Assembly (NCBI RefSeq): GCF_004344915.1
Contig: NZ_SKFG01000002.1
Span: 62,001 to 126,000 of the forward strand
Origin: Paenibacillus albiflavus
GTDB taxonomy: Bacteria > Bacillota > Bacilli > Paenibacillales > NBRC-103111
DNA: 64,000 nt
Direction: 5' to 3'
Positions 25,772-35,413 of the stretch are shown in pieces. The position numbers were made by a program, and so were the translations under genes. Below the pieces are notes generated by a model, which was not told the DNA's origin, did no database searches, and worked only from the letters and a program-made list of their open reading frames with translations. Within the stretch, counting starts at the first letter, position 1. Every line of letters begins with the position of its first letter.

Positions 25772-25780
25772 TGTTACAAT
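25772..25780 (+). promoter_or_regulatory. Extended -10 promoter candidate for sucCD
   Basis: TGTTACAAT is an extended -10 element (TGnTACAAT) about 200 bases before sucC. The -35 region (AGTAAA) is poor. The sequence upstream from 25640 to 25770 is AT-rich and holds no gene. Confidence 0.45.
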
Positions 25781-25789
25781 AGTCTAGGT

Positions 25790-25943
25790 TTGGAGCTAGT
25801 CATAAGCTCGTAAATTCCAAGTATTACCTTAAGGGACGTAGCCGTCTTAAGTAGACGGAATAGATGTTTCTTCTTGTAAACTTTAAGATGATAGGAAATT
25901 CTTGTCTGGATATTCAGATCTGTGTTTCCTGAAAGATCTTAAA
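25790..25943 (+). promoter_or_regulatory. Structured leader upstream of sucC
   Basis: The 390-base gap before sucC contains three hairpins in order. The first pairs TTGG/CCAA and AGCT/AGCT (25790-25820). The second is CCGTCT/AGACGG (25842-25858). The third is long: TTTAAGAT with ATCTTAAA, AGGAAA with TTTCCT, and GTCTG with CAGAT around a 6-base loop (25882-25943). It ends about 20 bases before the sucC AGGAGG. No T-run follows, so it is not a terminator. The middle part also resembles the intergenic repeats downstream. It could be a regulatory RNA; no known family was recognised. Confidence 0.5.
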
Positions 25944-25980
25944 TAGTTCAATATGCAAATTGTAGGAGGATTGTAAGCAG

Positions 25981-27141
25981 ATGAATATCCATGAGTACCA
26001 AGGCAAAGAAGTTCTGCGTCAGTACGGTGTAAAAGTACCGCAGGGTAAAGTTGCATTCACAGTGGATGAAGCTGTAGAAGCGGCAAAAGAGCTTGGAACG
26101 TCAGTTGTTGTCGTTAAAGCGCAAATTCACGCAGGTGGTCGCGGTAAAGCAGGCGGCGTTAAAGTTGCCAAGAATTTGGATGAAGTTCGCACATACGCGA
26201 GCGAAATTCTAGGTAAAGTGCTTGTAACACACCAAACAGGTCCTGAAGGCAAAGAAGTTAAGCGTTTACTTATTGAGCAAGGCTGCGATATTAAGAAAGA
26301 ATATTATGTTGGTGTAGTCGTTGACCGTGCCACTGGTCGCGTCGTTATGATGGCGTCAGAAGAAGGTGGTACTGAAATCGAGGAAGTGGCTGAACACTCC
26401 CCTGAGAAAATTTTCAAAGAAGTAATCGATCCAGCAATCGGCTTGCAGGCTTTCCAAGCGCGTAAGCTAGCATTTGCTATTAATATTCCAGCTGAGCTTG
26501 TGAACAAAGCAGTCAAATTCATGGTCGCACTTTATTCTGCTTTCGTTGATAAAGATTGCTCCATTGCAGAAATCAACCCGCTGGTTGTAACGGGTGATGG
26601 CGATGTAATGGCGCTTGATGCGAAGCTTAATTTTGATTCAAACGCTCTATACCGTCATGCAGATATTCAAGCACTTCGTGACTTGGCTGAAGAAGACGAG
26701 AAAGAAATCGAAGCTTCCAAATTTGACCTTAGCTATATCGCGCTAGATGGCAACATCGGTTGTATGGTTAACGGTGCAGGTCTTGCGATGGCAACGATGG
26801 ATATCATTAAATACTATGGCGGAGACCCTGCTAACTTCCTTGACGTTGGGGGCGGTGCCACTGCTGAGAAAGTTACGGAAGCTTTCAAAATTATCCTTTC
26901 TGACAAAAATGTTAAAGGTATCTTCGTTAATATTTTCGGCGGCATTATGCGTTGTGACGTTATTGCTGACGGCGTAGTTGAAGCAGCTAAGCAAGTGAGT
27001 CTTGATCGTCCGCTTGTTGTGCGTTTAGAAGGTACTAACGTTGACCTTGGTAAGAAGATTCTGAATGAATCAGGTCTTAACATTGTATCAGCAGATTCCA
27101 TGGCAGATGGCGCACAAAAAATTGTAGCGCTAGTTCGCTAA
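25981..27141 (+). CDS. sucC: Succinate-CoA ligase (ADP-forming), beta subunit
   Basis: SucC is the ATP-grasp subunit of succinyl-CoA synthetase, which makes ATP from succinyl-CoA in the TCA cycle. The 386-residue protein starts [17 protein letters not shown] and has the nucleotide-binding [24 protein letters not shown] and [15 protein letters not shown] with [18 protein letters not shown] lies ten bases upstream. sucD follows after 28 bases. Confidence 0.99.
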   Translation: MNIHEYQGKEVLRQYGVKVPQGKVAFTVDEAVEAAKELGTSVVVVKAQIHAGGRGKAGGVKVAKNLDEVRTYASEILGKVLVTHQTGPEGKEVKRLLIEQGCDIKKEYYVGVVVDRATGRVVMMASEEGGTEIEEVAEHSPEKIFKEVIDPAIGLQAFQARKLAFAINIPAELVNKAVKFMVALYSAFVDKDCSIAEINPLVVTGDGDVMALDAKLNFDSNALYRHADIQALRDLAEEDEKEIEASKFDLSYIALDGNIGCMVNGAGLAMATMDIIKYYGGDPANFLDVGGGATAEKVTEAFKIILSDKNVKGIFVNIFGGIMRCDVIADGVVEAAKQVSLDRPLVVRLEGTNVDLGKKILNESGLNIVSADSMADGAQKIVALVR

Positions 27142-27169
27142 ACCTAAGACCAAGGAGGGGACTATTCTA

Positions 27170-28105
27170 ATGAGTATTTTGGTGAATAAACATACGAAAG
27201 TAATTACACAAAATATGACTGGTAAAACAGGCATGTTTCATACAAAAGGCGGTTTAGACTACGGTACACAAATGGTAGCGGGTGTTACGCCAGGTAAAGG
27301 CGGCACATTAGTTGATTTTGCGCTTGAGAATGGAACAACTGTTCAACTTCCAGTGTATAACACGGTTGTAGAAGCGAAAGCAGCAACTGGTGCAACAGCG
27401 TCCGTTATTTATGTACCACCAGCATTCGCAGCAGATTCCATTATGGAAGCAGTTGATGCGGATCTTGATCTTGTTATTTGTATTACAGAAGGCATTCCAG
27501 TACTTGATATGGTTAAAGTGAAACGCTACATGGAAGGTAAGAGAACCGTTCTAATCGGACCTAACTGTCCAGGCGTTATTACACCAGGCGAGTGCAAAAT
27601 CGGTATTATGCCAGGTTATATTCATACACCAGGACATGTAGGCGTTATTTCCCGTTCAGGTACATTGACCTATGAAGCGGTTCATCAGCTAACAGCTCGT
27701 GGTATCGGACAATCTTCAGCTGTAGGTATTGGCGGAGACCCTGTGAAAGGTTCTGAATTTATCGACATTCTTCGTATGTTCAATGAAGATCCGGACACTT
27801 ATGCTGTGATCATGATCGGAGAAATCGGCGGTACTGCTGAGGAGGAAGCTGCAGAATGGATCGCTGCTAACATGACAAAGCCTGTCGTTGGCTTTATTGG
27901 CGGCCAAACAGCGCCTCCAGGCAAGCGTATGGGACATGCTGGTGCGATTATCTCAGGCGGTAAAGGTACAGCTGCTGAGAAAGTAGCCGTTTTGGAACGT
28001 TGCGGAATTCGCGTAGCGCCAACTCCTTCCGAGATGGGCTCAACGCTTGTAGCAATGCTTGAAGAAAAAGGCATGCTTGAGAAGTGCAAGACTGTTAAAG
28101 CTTAA
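27170..28105 (+). CDS. sucD: Succinate-CoA ligase (ADP-forming), alpha subunit
   Basis: SucD binds CoA and carries the phosphohistidine. The 311-residue protein has the Rossmann CoA-binding part ([20 protein letters not shown]), [16 protein letters not shown], the [11 protein letters not shown] turn and the active-site His256 in [24 protein letters not shown] gives a strong ribosome binding site. A structured 90-base repeat begins five bases after the stop, and a strong terminator follows. Confidence 0.99.
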   Translation: MSILVNKHTKVITQNMTGKTGMFHTKGGLDYGTQMVAGVTPGKGGTLVDFALENGTTVQLPVYNTVVEAKAATGATASVIYVPPAFAADSIMEAVDADLDLVICITEGIPVLDMVKVKRYMEGKRTVLIGPNCPGVITPGECKIGIMPGYIHTPGHVGVISRSGTLTYEAVHQLTARGIGQSSAVGIGGDPVKGSEFIDILRMFNEDPDTYAVIMIGEIGGTAEEEAAEWIAANMTKPVVGFIGGQTAPPGKRMGHAGAIISGGKGTAAEKVAVLERCGIRVAPTPSEMGSTLVAMLEEKGMLEKCKTVKA

Positions 28106-28109
28106 TTGA

Positions 28110-28199
28110 GTTAATCAGAAAGTATAAGTTTTCACCATACTTCCTCTGATTAACCTTAGGAAACGCTCCTGTCCCCAAAGGACGGCGTAGCCGTTTCCT
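28110..28199 (+). repeat. 90-nt structured intergenic repeat, copy A
   Basis: The first half is a hairpin with GTTAATCAGA and TCTGATTAAC as outer arms and AAGTAT/ATACTT as inner arms (28110-28154). The second half pairs AGGAAACG with CGTTTCCT (28158-28165 with 28192-28199) around a GTCC-CCAAA-GGAC hairpin. A 90-base copy with five differences lies at 33843-33932, and related but diverged sequences are at 33770-33825 and probably 25820-25875. It contains no gene. Confidence 0.85.
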
Positions 28200-28223
28200 C
28201 TTGATAGAACTGTTAAGGTAAGC

Positions 28224-28262
28224 AACCTTTCATTTCCCTTAGGGGAATTGAAAGGTTTTTTA
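28224..28262 (+). terminator. Terminator of sucCD
   Basis: A 15-bp stem with one mismatch (28224-28238 with 28243-28257) and a 4-base loop is followed by at least five Ts. Confidence 0.93.
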
Positions 28263-28283
28263 TTTTCCATATAAAGGGGGATC

Positions 28284-29393
28284 ATGATGATAAGTGAGAG
28301 AATAACGTTGATCGCATTGCATGAAATGGAGAGTGTTGGCTGGACGACAATCAATCGATTACAGCAAGGATTAAGCAGTCTAATGGAAATGTGGAATTTG
28401 TCGAAAAAAGAGTTATTATTTCTAGGACTTGGTCCTAAACAAGCGGATGCTATTATTCAGCAACGCAGCATGGAACTAATTGAAAATAAGCTTCGTATAT
28501 ATGAACAAGCAGCTATACAGATTGTAACAATATTGGACGATTCGTATCCAGAATTACTTCGTACCATCGCGCAACCACCTAAGGTCCTGTATGCTGCAGG
28601 AGAATTATCCTTGCTACAACTGCCTTTTATTGGTATTGTAGGTACGCGAACGCCAACCGTTTATGGAAAGAAAGTTGCCGATGATTTGGCATATGAATTA
28701 GCGTCACTTGGATTCGGTGTTGTTAGTGGTCTAGCTCGAGGAATTGATACCGTTGCACATCGTGGTGCACTTCGAGCTGATCAGGGAATGACCGTGGCTG
28801 TTCTGGGCAATGCAATTGGAGATGTGTACCCGCCCGAAAATACGGGCTTCTATCGTGATATTACAGCGAGAGGACTTGTCATATCCGAATATCCGATGGG
28901 TACGAAGCAGCATCCTGGCATGTTCCCGCAGCGCAATCGGATCATTGCAGGTTTATCGCTTGGAATCGTTGTAATTGAAGCTGCTGAGCGTAGCGGATCA
29001 CTTATCACAGCAGATTTGGCACTTGAGGCTTCACGGGATGTGTTTGCGGTGCCAGGTCCTATTACATCTCCGAAGAGCAAGGGCTGTCATGAGTTGATTA
29101 AGCAAGGCGCCAAACTAGTCTGTACAACCCAGGATATTGCAGAAGAGTATCAGCATCTGCCGATACTGGCTTCAAACCGTAGAAATCTTGAGCAGAGCTG
29201 CTCTGATACAGACCAGAAGTTAACCGATGAAGAACGTAAAATCGTCGAACTTTTGATGGGCGAGCCGAAAACATTTGACAGGTTGTTAGAACTTAGTCAT
29301 TATAATTTTGGACTTTTGCATTCAGTTCTGTTATCCTTGCTTATGAAAAAACGGATTGCTTCGCTTCCGGGTTCAACATACATTTCTTTCTAA
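28284..29393 (+). CDS. dprA: DNA processing protein DprA
   Basis: DprA loads RecA onto incoming single-stranded DNA during transformation. The 369-residue protein has an N-terminal helical part and the Rossmann-fold DprA domain: GIVGTRTPTVYGKK, GFGVVSGLARGIDTVAHRGAL, GNAIGDVYPPENTGFY, FPQRNRIIAGLS and AAERSGSLITADLA. A short C-terminal winged-helix-like part follows. Starts at 28284 and 28287 are both compatible with AAAGGGGG. It precedes topA as in B. subtilis. Confidence 0.97.
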   Translation: MMISERITLIALHEMESVGWTTINRLQQGLSSLMEMWNLSKKELLFLGLGPKQADAIIQQRSMELIENKLRIYEQAAIQIVTILDDSYPELLRTIAQPPKVLYAAGELSLLQLPFIGIVGTRTPTVYGKKVADDLAYELASLGFGVVSGLARGIDTVAHRGALRADQGMTVAVLGNAIGDVYPPENTGFYRDITARGLVISEYPMGTKQHPGMFPQRNRIIAGLSLGIVVIEAAERSGSLITADLALEASRDVFAVPGPITSPKSKGCHELIKQGAKLVCTTQDIAEEYQHLPILASNRRNLEQSCSDTDQKLTDEERKIVELLMGEPKTFDRLLELSHYNFGLLHSVLLSLLMKKRIASLPGSTYISF

Positions 29394-29428
29394 AATATAT
29401 AAACTAATTCGAAGGGGGAGGGCGGCCT

Positions 29429-31531
29429 ATGGCAGATTCTTTAGTCATTGTGGAATCACCAGCAAAAGCCAAGACCATTGGTAAATATCTCGGCAGCAAA
29501 TATATTGTCAAAGCATCGATGGGTCATATTAGAGACCTTCCAAAAAGTCAAACCGGCGTCGATATTGAACATAATTTTGAGCCTAAGTACATAACGATCA
29601 GGGGAAAAGGCTCAATACTGAAGGAATTAAAAGATGCTGCCAAAAAAGTGAAAAACGTCTATCTCGCAGCCGATCCCGATCGCGAAGGGGAAGCTATTGC
29701 TTGGCATCTCGCTCATTACTTGGAGCTTAAGGAAGATGCTCCGTGTCGAGTTGTCTTTAATGAGATTACGAAACAAGCGGTAAAGGATGCTTTCAAAACA
29801 CCGCGCACCATTAATACCGATCTAGTGAACGCACAGCAAGCAAGACGTATCCTTGATCGACTCGTGGGTTATCAAATTTCACCATTACTATGGAAGAAAG
29901 TCAAAAAAGGACTTTCTGCAGGTCGTGTGCAATCCGTTGCGGTCAAGATCGTCATCGATAGGGAGAATGAGATTAAATCGTTCGTTCCAGAAGAGTATTG
30001 GACGATCACAGCTGACCTGCTCGCTGGCAAATCACCTGTTGAAGCCAAATTCTATGGTATGCGTGGGGAAAAGGTTGAGCTCACGAATCAAGCAGAAGTA
30101 AATGAAATTCTCGCTTCTATTCAGGGTAAGCCATATATTGTTCAAGAGGTAAAAGAGAAGGAGCGTCAACGTCATCCTGCTCCTCCATTTATTACTTCAT
30201 CTATGCAGCAAGAGGCTGCGCGCAAACTAAATTTTAGAGCTTCGAAAACGATGTCAGTTGCGCAACAATTATATGAAGGAATCGAGCTGGGCAAAGAAGG
30301 AACAGTCGGTTTGATCACTTATATGCGTACGGATTCGACTCGTATATCACCTGTTGCTCAAGAAGAAACGAGGGATTTTATTAAGGGTAAATATGGGGAT
30401 AACTATAATACCGAAACGCCTCGTGTTTACGCCAAGAAGAATTCGAATGCACAAGATGCGCATGAAGGTATCCGTCCATCATCTGTTTTACGTGAACCAG
30501 ACGCTGTAAAATCGTTCCTAAGCCGAGATCAGTATCGTCTCTATAAGTTGATCTGGGAAAGATTCGTAGCTTCCCAAATGTCGTCTGCAATCCTTGATAC
30601 GATGACTGTAACGATTGCTGCTGGAGAAGCAAGCTTCCGTGCTAATGGTTCTAAGCTTAAATTTGCTGGCTTCATGAAGGTCTACGTTGAAGGCAACGAT
30701 GACGGTACGACAGATGAAGAGAAGCTGCTGCCTCCGTTAGCTAAGGGCGATGAGATACAGATGCAGGCTGTAACGCCTAAACAGCATTTTACACAGCCTC
30801 CGCCGCGTTACTCGGAAGCTAGGCTCGTCCGTACGATGGAAGAGCTTGGAATAGGCCGTCCGAGTACTTACGCACCTACGCTAGAAACCATTCAAAAGCG
30901 TGGTTATGTAGCAATTGATGAAAAGAAATTTGTACCTACTGAATTAGGTGATTTAGTTATTCAGCTAATGGTAGAATTTTTCCCTGAAATCCTAGATGTT
31001 GAGTTTACGGCTCATATGGAGGGTGAACTTGACCATGTAGAAGAGGGCAAAGAGGATTGGGTACGCGTACTGGATACTTTCTACAAAACATTCGGTGAAA
31101 GATTAGCATTTGCCGAAGAGGAAATGAAGGAAATTGAAATTCAGGATGAAGTTTCCGATGAAATTTGTGAAAAATGTGGGAAGCCACTCGTCTATAAAAT
31201 GGGACGTTTCGGTAAATTCCTTGCTTGTTCGGGATTCCCGGATTGTCGCAATGCAAAACCAATTGTCAAAGATACTGGCGTTACCTGTCCGAAATGCAAG
31301 GAAGGCGCTGTTGTAGAAAGACGCTCGAAGAAGGGCCGTATCTTCTATGGCTGTGACCACTACCCTGAGTGTGATTTTATTTCGTGGGATAAACCTGTTG
31401 CTAAGCCTTGTCCAGACTGCGGCGCTTACATGGTTGAAAAACGGACTAAAAATGGTGCTCACCTGCATTGTTCCGAATGTTCGTATAAAGAAGAAGTACA
31501 AGAGCAGGATGATCTGTCAGACCTAGATTAA
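29429..31531 (+). CDS. topA: DNA topoisomerase I
   Basis: TopA relaxes negative supercoils through a 5'-phosphotyrosine. The 700-residue protein has the TOPRIM domain ([33 protein letters not shown]) and the active-site Tyr298 in [14 protein letters not shown]. At the C-terminus are three four-cysteine zinc modules, beginning near [16 protein letters not shown] and [22 protein letters not shown] precedes the ATG. Confidence 0.99.
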   Translation: MADSLVIVESPAKAKTIGKYLGSKYIVKASMGHIRDLPKSQTGVDIEHNFEPKYITIRGKGSILKELKDAAKKVKNVYLAADPDREGEAIAWHLAHYLELKEDAPCRVVFNEITKQAVKDAFKTPRTINTDLVNAQQARRILDRLVGYQISPLLWKKVKKGLSAGRVQSVAVKIVIDRENEIKSFVPEEYWTITADLLAGKSPVEAKFYGMRGEKVELTNQAEVNEILASIQGKPYIVQEVKEKERQRHPAPPFITSSMQQEAARKLNFRASKTMSVAQQLYEGIELGKEGTVGLITYMRTDSTRISPVAQEETRDFIKGKYGDNYNTETPRVYAKKNSNAQDAHEGIRPSSVLREPDAVKSFLSRDQYRLYKLIWERFVASQMSSAILDTMTVTIAAGEASFRANGSKLKFAGFMKVYVEGNDDGTTDEEKLLPPLAKGDEIQMQAVTPKQHFTQPPPRYSEARLVRTMEELGIGRPSTYAPTLETIQKRGYVAIDEKKFVPTELGDLVIQLMVEFFPEILDVEFTAHMEGELDHVEEGKEDWVRVLDTFYKTFGERLAFAEEEMKEIEIQDEVSDEICEKCGKPLVYKMGRFGKFLACSGFPDCRNAKPIVKDTGVTCPKCKEGAVVERRSKKGRIFYGCDHYPECDFISWDKPVAKPCPDCGAYMVEKRTKNGAHLHCSECSYKEEVQEQDDLSDLD

Positions 31532-31565
31532 ACTTAAGCTTAAAAAATAATTAGAGGTGTTTTTT

Positions 31566-32879
31566 GTGACAACTATACCAACCGTTACGGTTATTGGTGC
31601 GGGCTTAGCTGGCAGTGAAGCGGCTTATCAGATCGCTTCACGCGGCGTTCCCGTCAAACTATATGAAATGCGCCCTGTTCGTAAGACACCTGCACATATA
31701 ACGGATAAATTCGCAGAATTAGTCTGTTCAAATTCTTTGCGTGCTGGCGGACTCACGAATGCCGTAGGCGTTCTCAAAGAAGAAATGAGAATGCTGGATT
31801 CGTTGATCATGCGTGCAGCTGATCAGCATGCTGTTCCTGCTGGTGGTGCGCTAGCTGTCGATCGCGACGACTTCTCAGGAGAAATAACGAATACGTTACG
31901 TAATCATCCTCTTGTTGAGGTATGCAATGAAGAGCTTGAAGCGCTGCCTGAGGGAATCGTAGTCGTTGCGACAGGACCACTGACTTCTCCCGCGCTTTCC
32001 AATCATCTCAAAAAGCTGATGGGTGAGGAATATTTATATTTCTATGATGCTGCGGCTCCGATTGTAGAGAAAGAATCCATTGATATGGATAAGGTTTATT
32101 TAGCTTCACGCTACGACAAAGGTGAGGCTGCTTACTTGAATTGCCCGATGACGGAAGAAGAATTCGATATTTTCTACGATGCGCTAATTAATGCCGAAGT
32201 TGCTCCGATTAAGGAATTCGAGAAGGAAATTTATTTTGAAGGCTGCATGCCGATAGAAGTCATGATGAAGCGCGGCAAGCAGACGGCTTTGTTCGGACCG
32301 ATGAAGCCTGTAGGATTAGTTAATCCACATACAGGTAAATTGCCGCATGCTGTCGTCCAGCTTAGACAAGATAATGCAGCAGGTACCCTGTTTAACCTAG
32401 TAGGTTTCCAGACACACTTGAAGTGGGGAGAGCAAAAAAGAGTACTTTCCCTGATCCCAGGACTCGAGAATGCTGAATTTGTACGTTACGGTGTCATGCA
32501 TCGCAATACATTCATTAATTCGCCGAAGCTGCTTAAACCAACTTATCAATTCAAGGGAAGAGATAATTTATTCTTTGCTGGTCAAATGACGGGTGTAGAA
32601 GGATATGTTGAATCCGCAGCTGCTGGGCTGATTGCAGGCATGAATGCAGCTAAGCTGGCGAAAGGTGAACAATTAATTACATTACCAGTTGAAACCGTTA
32701 TAGGCTCAATGGCGTATTATATTACAGAGGCAGATTCATCCCATTTTCAGCCGATGAATGCAAACTTCGGTTTGCTGCCAGCTTTGGGTAAGAAGATTCG
32801 CAATAAAAAGGAAAAAAATGAGGCACTTGCTAATCGAGCACTTGAAACATTGAAGGTTTCTCAACCTGAATACCTGTAA
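31566..32879 (+). CDS. trmFO: tRNA uracil-54 C5-methyltransferase, folate/FAD-dependent (TrmFO)
   Basis: TrmFO makes m5U54 in the T loop using methylene-tetrahydrofolate and FADH2. The 437-residue protein starts with the dinucleotide fold [14 protein letters not shown], continues with [18 protein letters not shown] and [11 protein letters not shown] (conserved catalytic-region cysteines), and ends with [18 protein letters not shown]. The GTG at 31566 lies six bases after AGAGGTG; an earlier in-frame start at 31557 overlaps that site. xerC usually follows in Bacillales but is missing here. Confidence 0.97.
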   Translation: MTTIPTVTVIGAGLAGSEAAYQIASRGVPVKLYEMRPVRKTPAHITDKFAELVCSNSLRAGGLTNAVGVLKEEMRMLDSLIMRAADQHAVPAGGALAVDRDDFSGEITNTLRNHPLVEVCNEELEALPEGIVVVATGPLTSPALSNHLKKLMGEEYLYFYDAAAPIVEKESIDMDKVYLASRYDKGEAAYLNCPMTEEEFDIFYDALINAEVAPIKEFEKEIYFEGCMPIEVMMKRGKQTALFGPMKPVGLVNPHTGKLPHAVVQLRQDNAAGTLFNLVGFQTHLKWGEQKRVLSLIPGLENAEFVRYGVMHRNTFINSPKLLKPTYQFKGRDNLFFAGQMTGVEGYVESAAAGLIAGMNAAKLAKGEQLITLPVETVIGSMAYYITEADSSHFQPMNANFGLLPALGKKIRNKKEKNEALANRALETLKVSQPEYL

Positions 32880-32898
32880 ATTTTGGGTGTTTTTCTGA

Positions 32899-32946
32899 AG
32901 TGATACTTAGAATTTATGAGAAAATCATCATAAATTCAGTATCACT
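32899..32946. other. Long hairpin after trmFO
   Basis: AGTGATAC (32899-32906) pairs with GTATCACT (32939-32946), and GAATTTATGA (32910-32919) with TCATAAATTC (32928-32937), with an 8-base loop. On the plus strand it is followed by CAAAAAAAA, not Ts, so it is not an ordinary terminator for trmFO. It may still halt transcription or protect the mRNA end. Confidence 0.6.
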
Positions 32947-32978
32947 CAAAAAAAACATTTAAAAATGCTTCAAAGATT

Positions 32979-33007
32979 ATGACATTTGGCACGAGATATG
33001 CTATAAT
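32979..33007 (+). promoter_or_regulatory. Promoter of the hslV-hslU-codY operon
   Basis: ATGACA (32979-32984), a 17-base spacer and TATAAT (33002-33007) preceded by TGC make a strong sigma-A promoter with extended -10. It lies in the 342-base gap where xerC would be expected. It leaves an untranslated leader of about 205 bases before hslV, in which I see no clear gene. Confidence 0.75.
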
Positions 33008-33221
33008 AGCTTGTGCTTTCCTAATGATTACGTCTTGGATTGTGAAGTATTTAACAATCTTCGCGCTAACGTGTAACAGTAAGGGCGATAATCCTTTTTG
33101 CTTGTTGCATTTTTGGTCATATTCCATGAATGAATTATATCTAGTCTGAATAGGCTTTATATTTCACAGAGTATTTGGGATTATAAGAAAATTTCTAGAA
33201 AAGCTAATGAGGTGATTTTCT

Positions 33222-33764
33222 ATGGAGATGACATTTCATGCGACTACAATCTTTGCGATTCACAGTCAAGGCCGTGGAGCGATTGCCGGAGATGGTCAAG
33301 TTACATTCGGTAATTCCATGATTATGAAGCAAACAGCCAAGAAGGTTCGACGTTTATACCGCGGCAAAGTAATTGCAGGCTATGCTGGGTCGGTAGCGGA
33401 CGCGATCACGCTGTTTGAGAAATTTGAAGGCAAATTAGAAGAACATCATGGCAATTTGCAGCGTGCTGCTGTTGAGCTAGCGAAGGAATGGCGTCAAGAT
33501 AAGGTTCTACGCAAGCTAGAGGCTATGATGCTTGTCATGGATTCTACAGGTGTCTTACTTCTATCTGGCAATGGCGAAATCATTGAGCCAGACGACGGTA
33601 TTGTGGCAATCGGTTCAGGTGGAAGTTTTGCACTAGCAGCCGGGAGAGCACTTCATCGCTATGCACCGCATATGTCAGTCAAAGAAATTGCTGAAGCTTC
33701 ATTGCAAATGGCTGCAGACATTTGCGTTTACACTAATCATCAAATCGTCGTAGAGGAACTGTAA
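33222..33764 (+). CDS. hslV: ATP-dependent protease proteolytic subunit HslV (ClpQ)
   Basis: HslV is the proteasome-like N-terminal-nucleophile peptidase that works with the HslU unfoldase. Motifs [55 protein letters not shown] and [16 protein letters not shown] are all present. Two ATGs compete. The one at 33222 fits the ribosome binding site GAGGTGA (7-base spacing) but gives Met-Glu. The one at 33228 gives Met-Thr and so a free N-terminal Thr after Met removal, as the chemistry would need. The ORF is reported from 33222, but 33228 may be the true start. Confidence 0.95.
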   Translation: MEMTFHATTIFAIHSQGRGAIAGDGQVTFGNSMIMKQTAKKVRRLYRGKVIAGYAGSVADAITLFEKFEGKLEEHHGNLQRAAVELAKEWRQDKVLRKLEAMMLVMDSTGVLLLSGNGEIIEPDDGIVAIGSGGSFALAAGRALHRYAPHMSVKEIAEASLQMAADICVYTNHQIVVEEL

Positions 33765-33769
33765 GTTTT

Positions 33770-33825
33770 CTTAAGTAATACCTTAAGAAACGCACCCTCC
33801 TGTAAGGACGGTGAAACCGTTTCTT
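33770..33825 (+). repeat. Structured intergenic repeat, diverged copy C
   Basis: CTTAAG-TAATAC-CTTAAG (33770-33787) forms a short hairpin. AAGAAACG (33785-33792) pairs with CGTTTCTT (33818-33825) around TCCT/AGGA and CGG-TGAAA-CCG hairpins. The second part has the same plan as the AGGAAACG...CGTTTCCT half of copies A and B. It stands directly before copy B in the hslV-hslU gap. Confidence 0.65.
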
Positions 33826-33842
33826 ATTTCAGGTTTTTTACA

Positions 33843-33932
33843 GTTAATCAGAAAGTATAAGTTTTCACCATACTTCCTCTGATTAACCTAAGGAAACGTA
33901 CCCGTCCCCAAAGGACGGCGTAGCCGGTTCCT
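33843..33932 (+). repeat. 90-nt structured intergenic repeat, copy B
   Basis: This copy matches copy A (28110-28199) at 85 of 90 positions by eye, with the first 45 bases identical. It has the same two-part fold: GTTAATCAGA/TCTGATTAAC with inner AAGTAT/ATACTT, then AGGAAACG with CGGTTCCT. It lies inside the hslV-hslU operon and, with copy C, widens a normally tiny intergenic gap to 199 bases. Confidence 0.85.
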
Positions 33933-33963
33933 CCTGGATTAAATGTAGAAAGAGGCGATTTGT

Positions 33964-35364
33964 ATGAGTAAACAAGGATTAACTCCTAGAGAGATTGTGG
34001 CAGAGCTAGATCGGTATATCGTCGGTCAGAAGAAAGCTAAAAAATCAGTAGCCGTTGCTTTACGCAATCGTTATAGACGCTCGCTCCTTGATGAAGCGAT
34101 CCGTGATGAAATTGTTCCTAAGAACATTCTGATGATTGGGCCAACTGGTGTTGGCAAAACCGAGATAGCCAGAAGGCTAGCCAAGCTCGTAGGGGCACCG
34201 TTTATTAAGGTGGAAGCGACCAAATTCACAGAGGTTGGTTATGTTGGTCGAGATGTAGAATCGATGATCAGAGACTTGGTTGAAACTTCAATTCGAATGG
34301 TAAAATCCGAGCGAATGGATAAAGTAAAGGAAAAGGCAGAGGTTCTTGCGAACGAACGTCTTGTTGCTTTGCTTGTACCAAATCCTAAAAGCAATAAATC
34401 GAATCGCAATCCTTTTGAGATGATGTTTGGCGGCAATCAAGATGAAGCTGCTGAAGAAGAGAATGTTCAGAAGGATCAAACGCTTGTTGCGCGCAGATCT
34501 GAGATGCAGCAGAAGCTGGCAAATGGTGAACTCGAAGATGTAGTCGTTGAAGTTGAAGTCGAGGATACTTCACCGAATATGCTTGATATGTTAGGTGCTC
34601 AAGGTAACGAAGGTCTAGGTACGAATATCCAGGAGATGTTCGGATCATTTATGCCTAAACGCACCAAAAAACGTAAACTTCCGGTAAAAGAAGCACGAAA
34701 GGTATTAACTCAGGAAGAAGCGTATAAACTGCTAGATATGGATGATGTTACACAAGAAGGAATTACACGTGCCGAGCAATCTGGAATCATCTTTATCGAT
34801 GAGATTGATAAAATTGCTTCATCAAGCAGGGGCAATGGTCCAGATGTGTCTCGTGAAGGTGTACAACGGGACATTTTGCCAATTGTAGAAGGTTCTACGG
34901 TTGTGACCAAATATGGACCTGTCCAAACAGATTATGTGCTGTTTATGGCCGCGGGTGCATTTCATATCGCGAAGCCATCCGACTTGATACCAGAGTTGCA
35001 AGGACGGTTCCCGATTCGTGTTGAATTAAGCAATTTGACATTGCAGGAGTTTGTATTGATTTTAACCGAGCCTAAGAACGCATTGACCAAACAGTACACC
35101 GAGTTAATTAAGACCGAAGGCATTGAAGTGGAGTTTTCGGAAGAGGCAGTTCAAGAAATAGCAAGAATCGCTGTAGAAGTAAATCAGAATACTGAGAATA
35201 TCGGCGCGAGAAGATTGCATACAATTCTGGAAAAATTACTTGAAGATTTATCATTTGAAGCTCCAGACATCAATTTAGAGAAAATTGTAATTACTCCTGA
35301 ATATGTAAAAGATAAGCTTTCCGATATCGCACAAAATCGCGACTTAAGTCAGTACATTCTATAG
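33964..35364 (+). CDS. hslU: ATP-dependent protease ATPase subunit HslU (ClpY)
   Basis: HslU is the AAA+ unfoldase ring of the HslUV protease. The 466-residue protein starts [21 protein letters not shown]. It has Walker [10 protein letters not shown], the pore-loop segment [12 protein letters not shown], a charged insertion (I domain, about residues 110-240), Walker [12 protein letters not shown] and the sensor-2 region [13 protein letters not shown]. It ends in LSQYIL, the C-terminal tail that docks into HslV. Confidence 0.98.
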   Translation: MSKQGLTPREIVAELDRYIVGQKKAKKSVAVALRNRYRRSLLDEAIRDEIVPKNILMIGPTGVGKTEIARRLAKLVGAPFIKVEATKFTEVGYVGRDVESMIRDLVETSIRMVKSERMDKVKEKAEVLANERLVALLVPNPKSNKSNRNPFEMMFGGNQDEAAEEENVQKDQTLVARRSEMQQKLANGELEDVVVEVEVEDTSPNMLDMLGAQGNEGLGTNIQEMFGSFMPKRTKKRKLPVKEARKVLTQEEAYKLLDMDDVTQEGITRAEQSGIIFIDEIDKIASSSRGNGPDVSREGVQRDILPIVEGSTVVTKYGPVQTDYVLFMAAGAFHIAKPSDLIPELQGRFPIRVELSNLTLQEFVLILTEPKNALTKQYTELIKTEGIEVEFSEEAVQEIARIAVEVNQNTENIGARRLHTILEKLLEDLSFEAPDINLEKIVITPEYVKDKLSDIAQNRDLSQYIL

Positions 35365-35413
35365 CGACTAAGTATAACAACATGACATGAACGTATTGAA
35401 TGGAGGCAGACCA

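Noticed and set aside
32942-33127. 61-codon minus-strand frame in the trmFO-hslV gap
   Set aside because: Low-complexity composition, and it overlaps the hairpin and hslV promoter; no homologue recognised and no xerC motif.
33014-33221. T-box or known riboswitch in the hslV leader
   Set aside because: No T-box sequence, terminator/antiterminator pair or recognisable aptamer core was found.
28110-33932. Reading the repeat copies as a CRISPR array
   Set aside because: Copies are 90 bases, few, widely separated by genes and internally structured; there are no regular spacers or cas genes.
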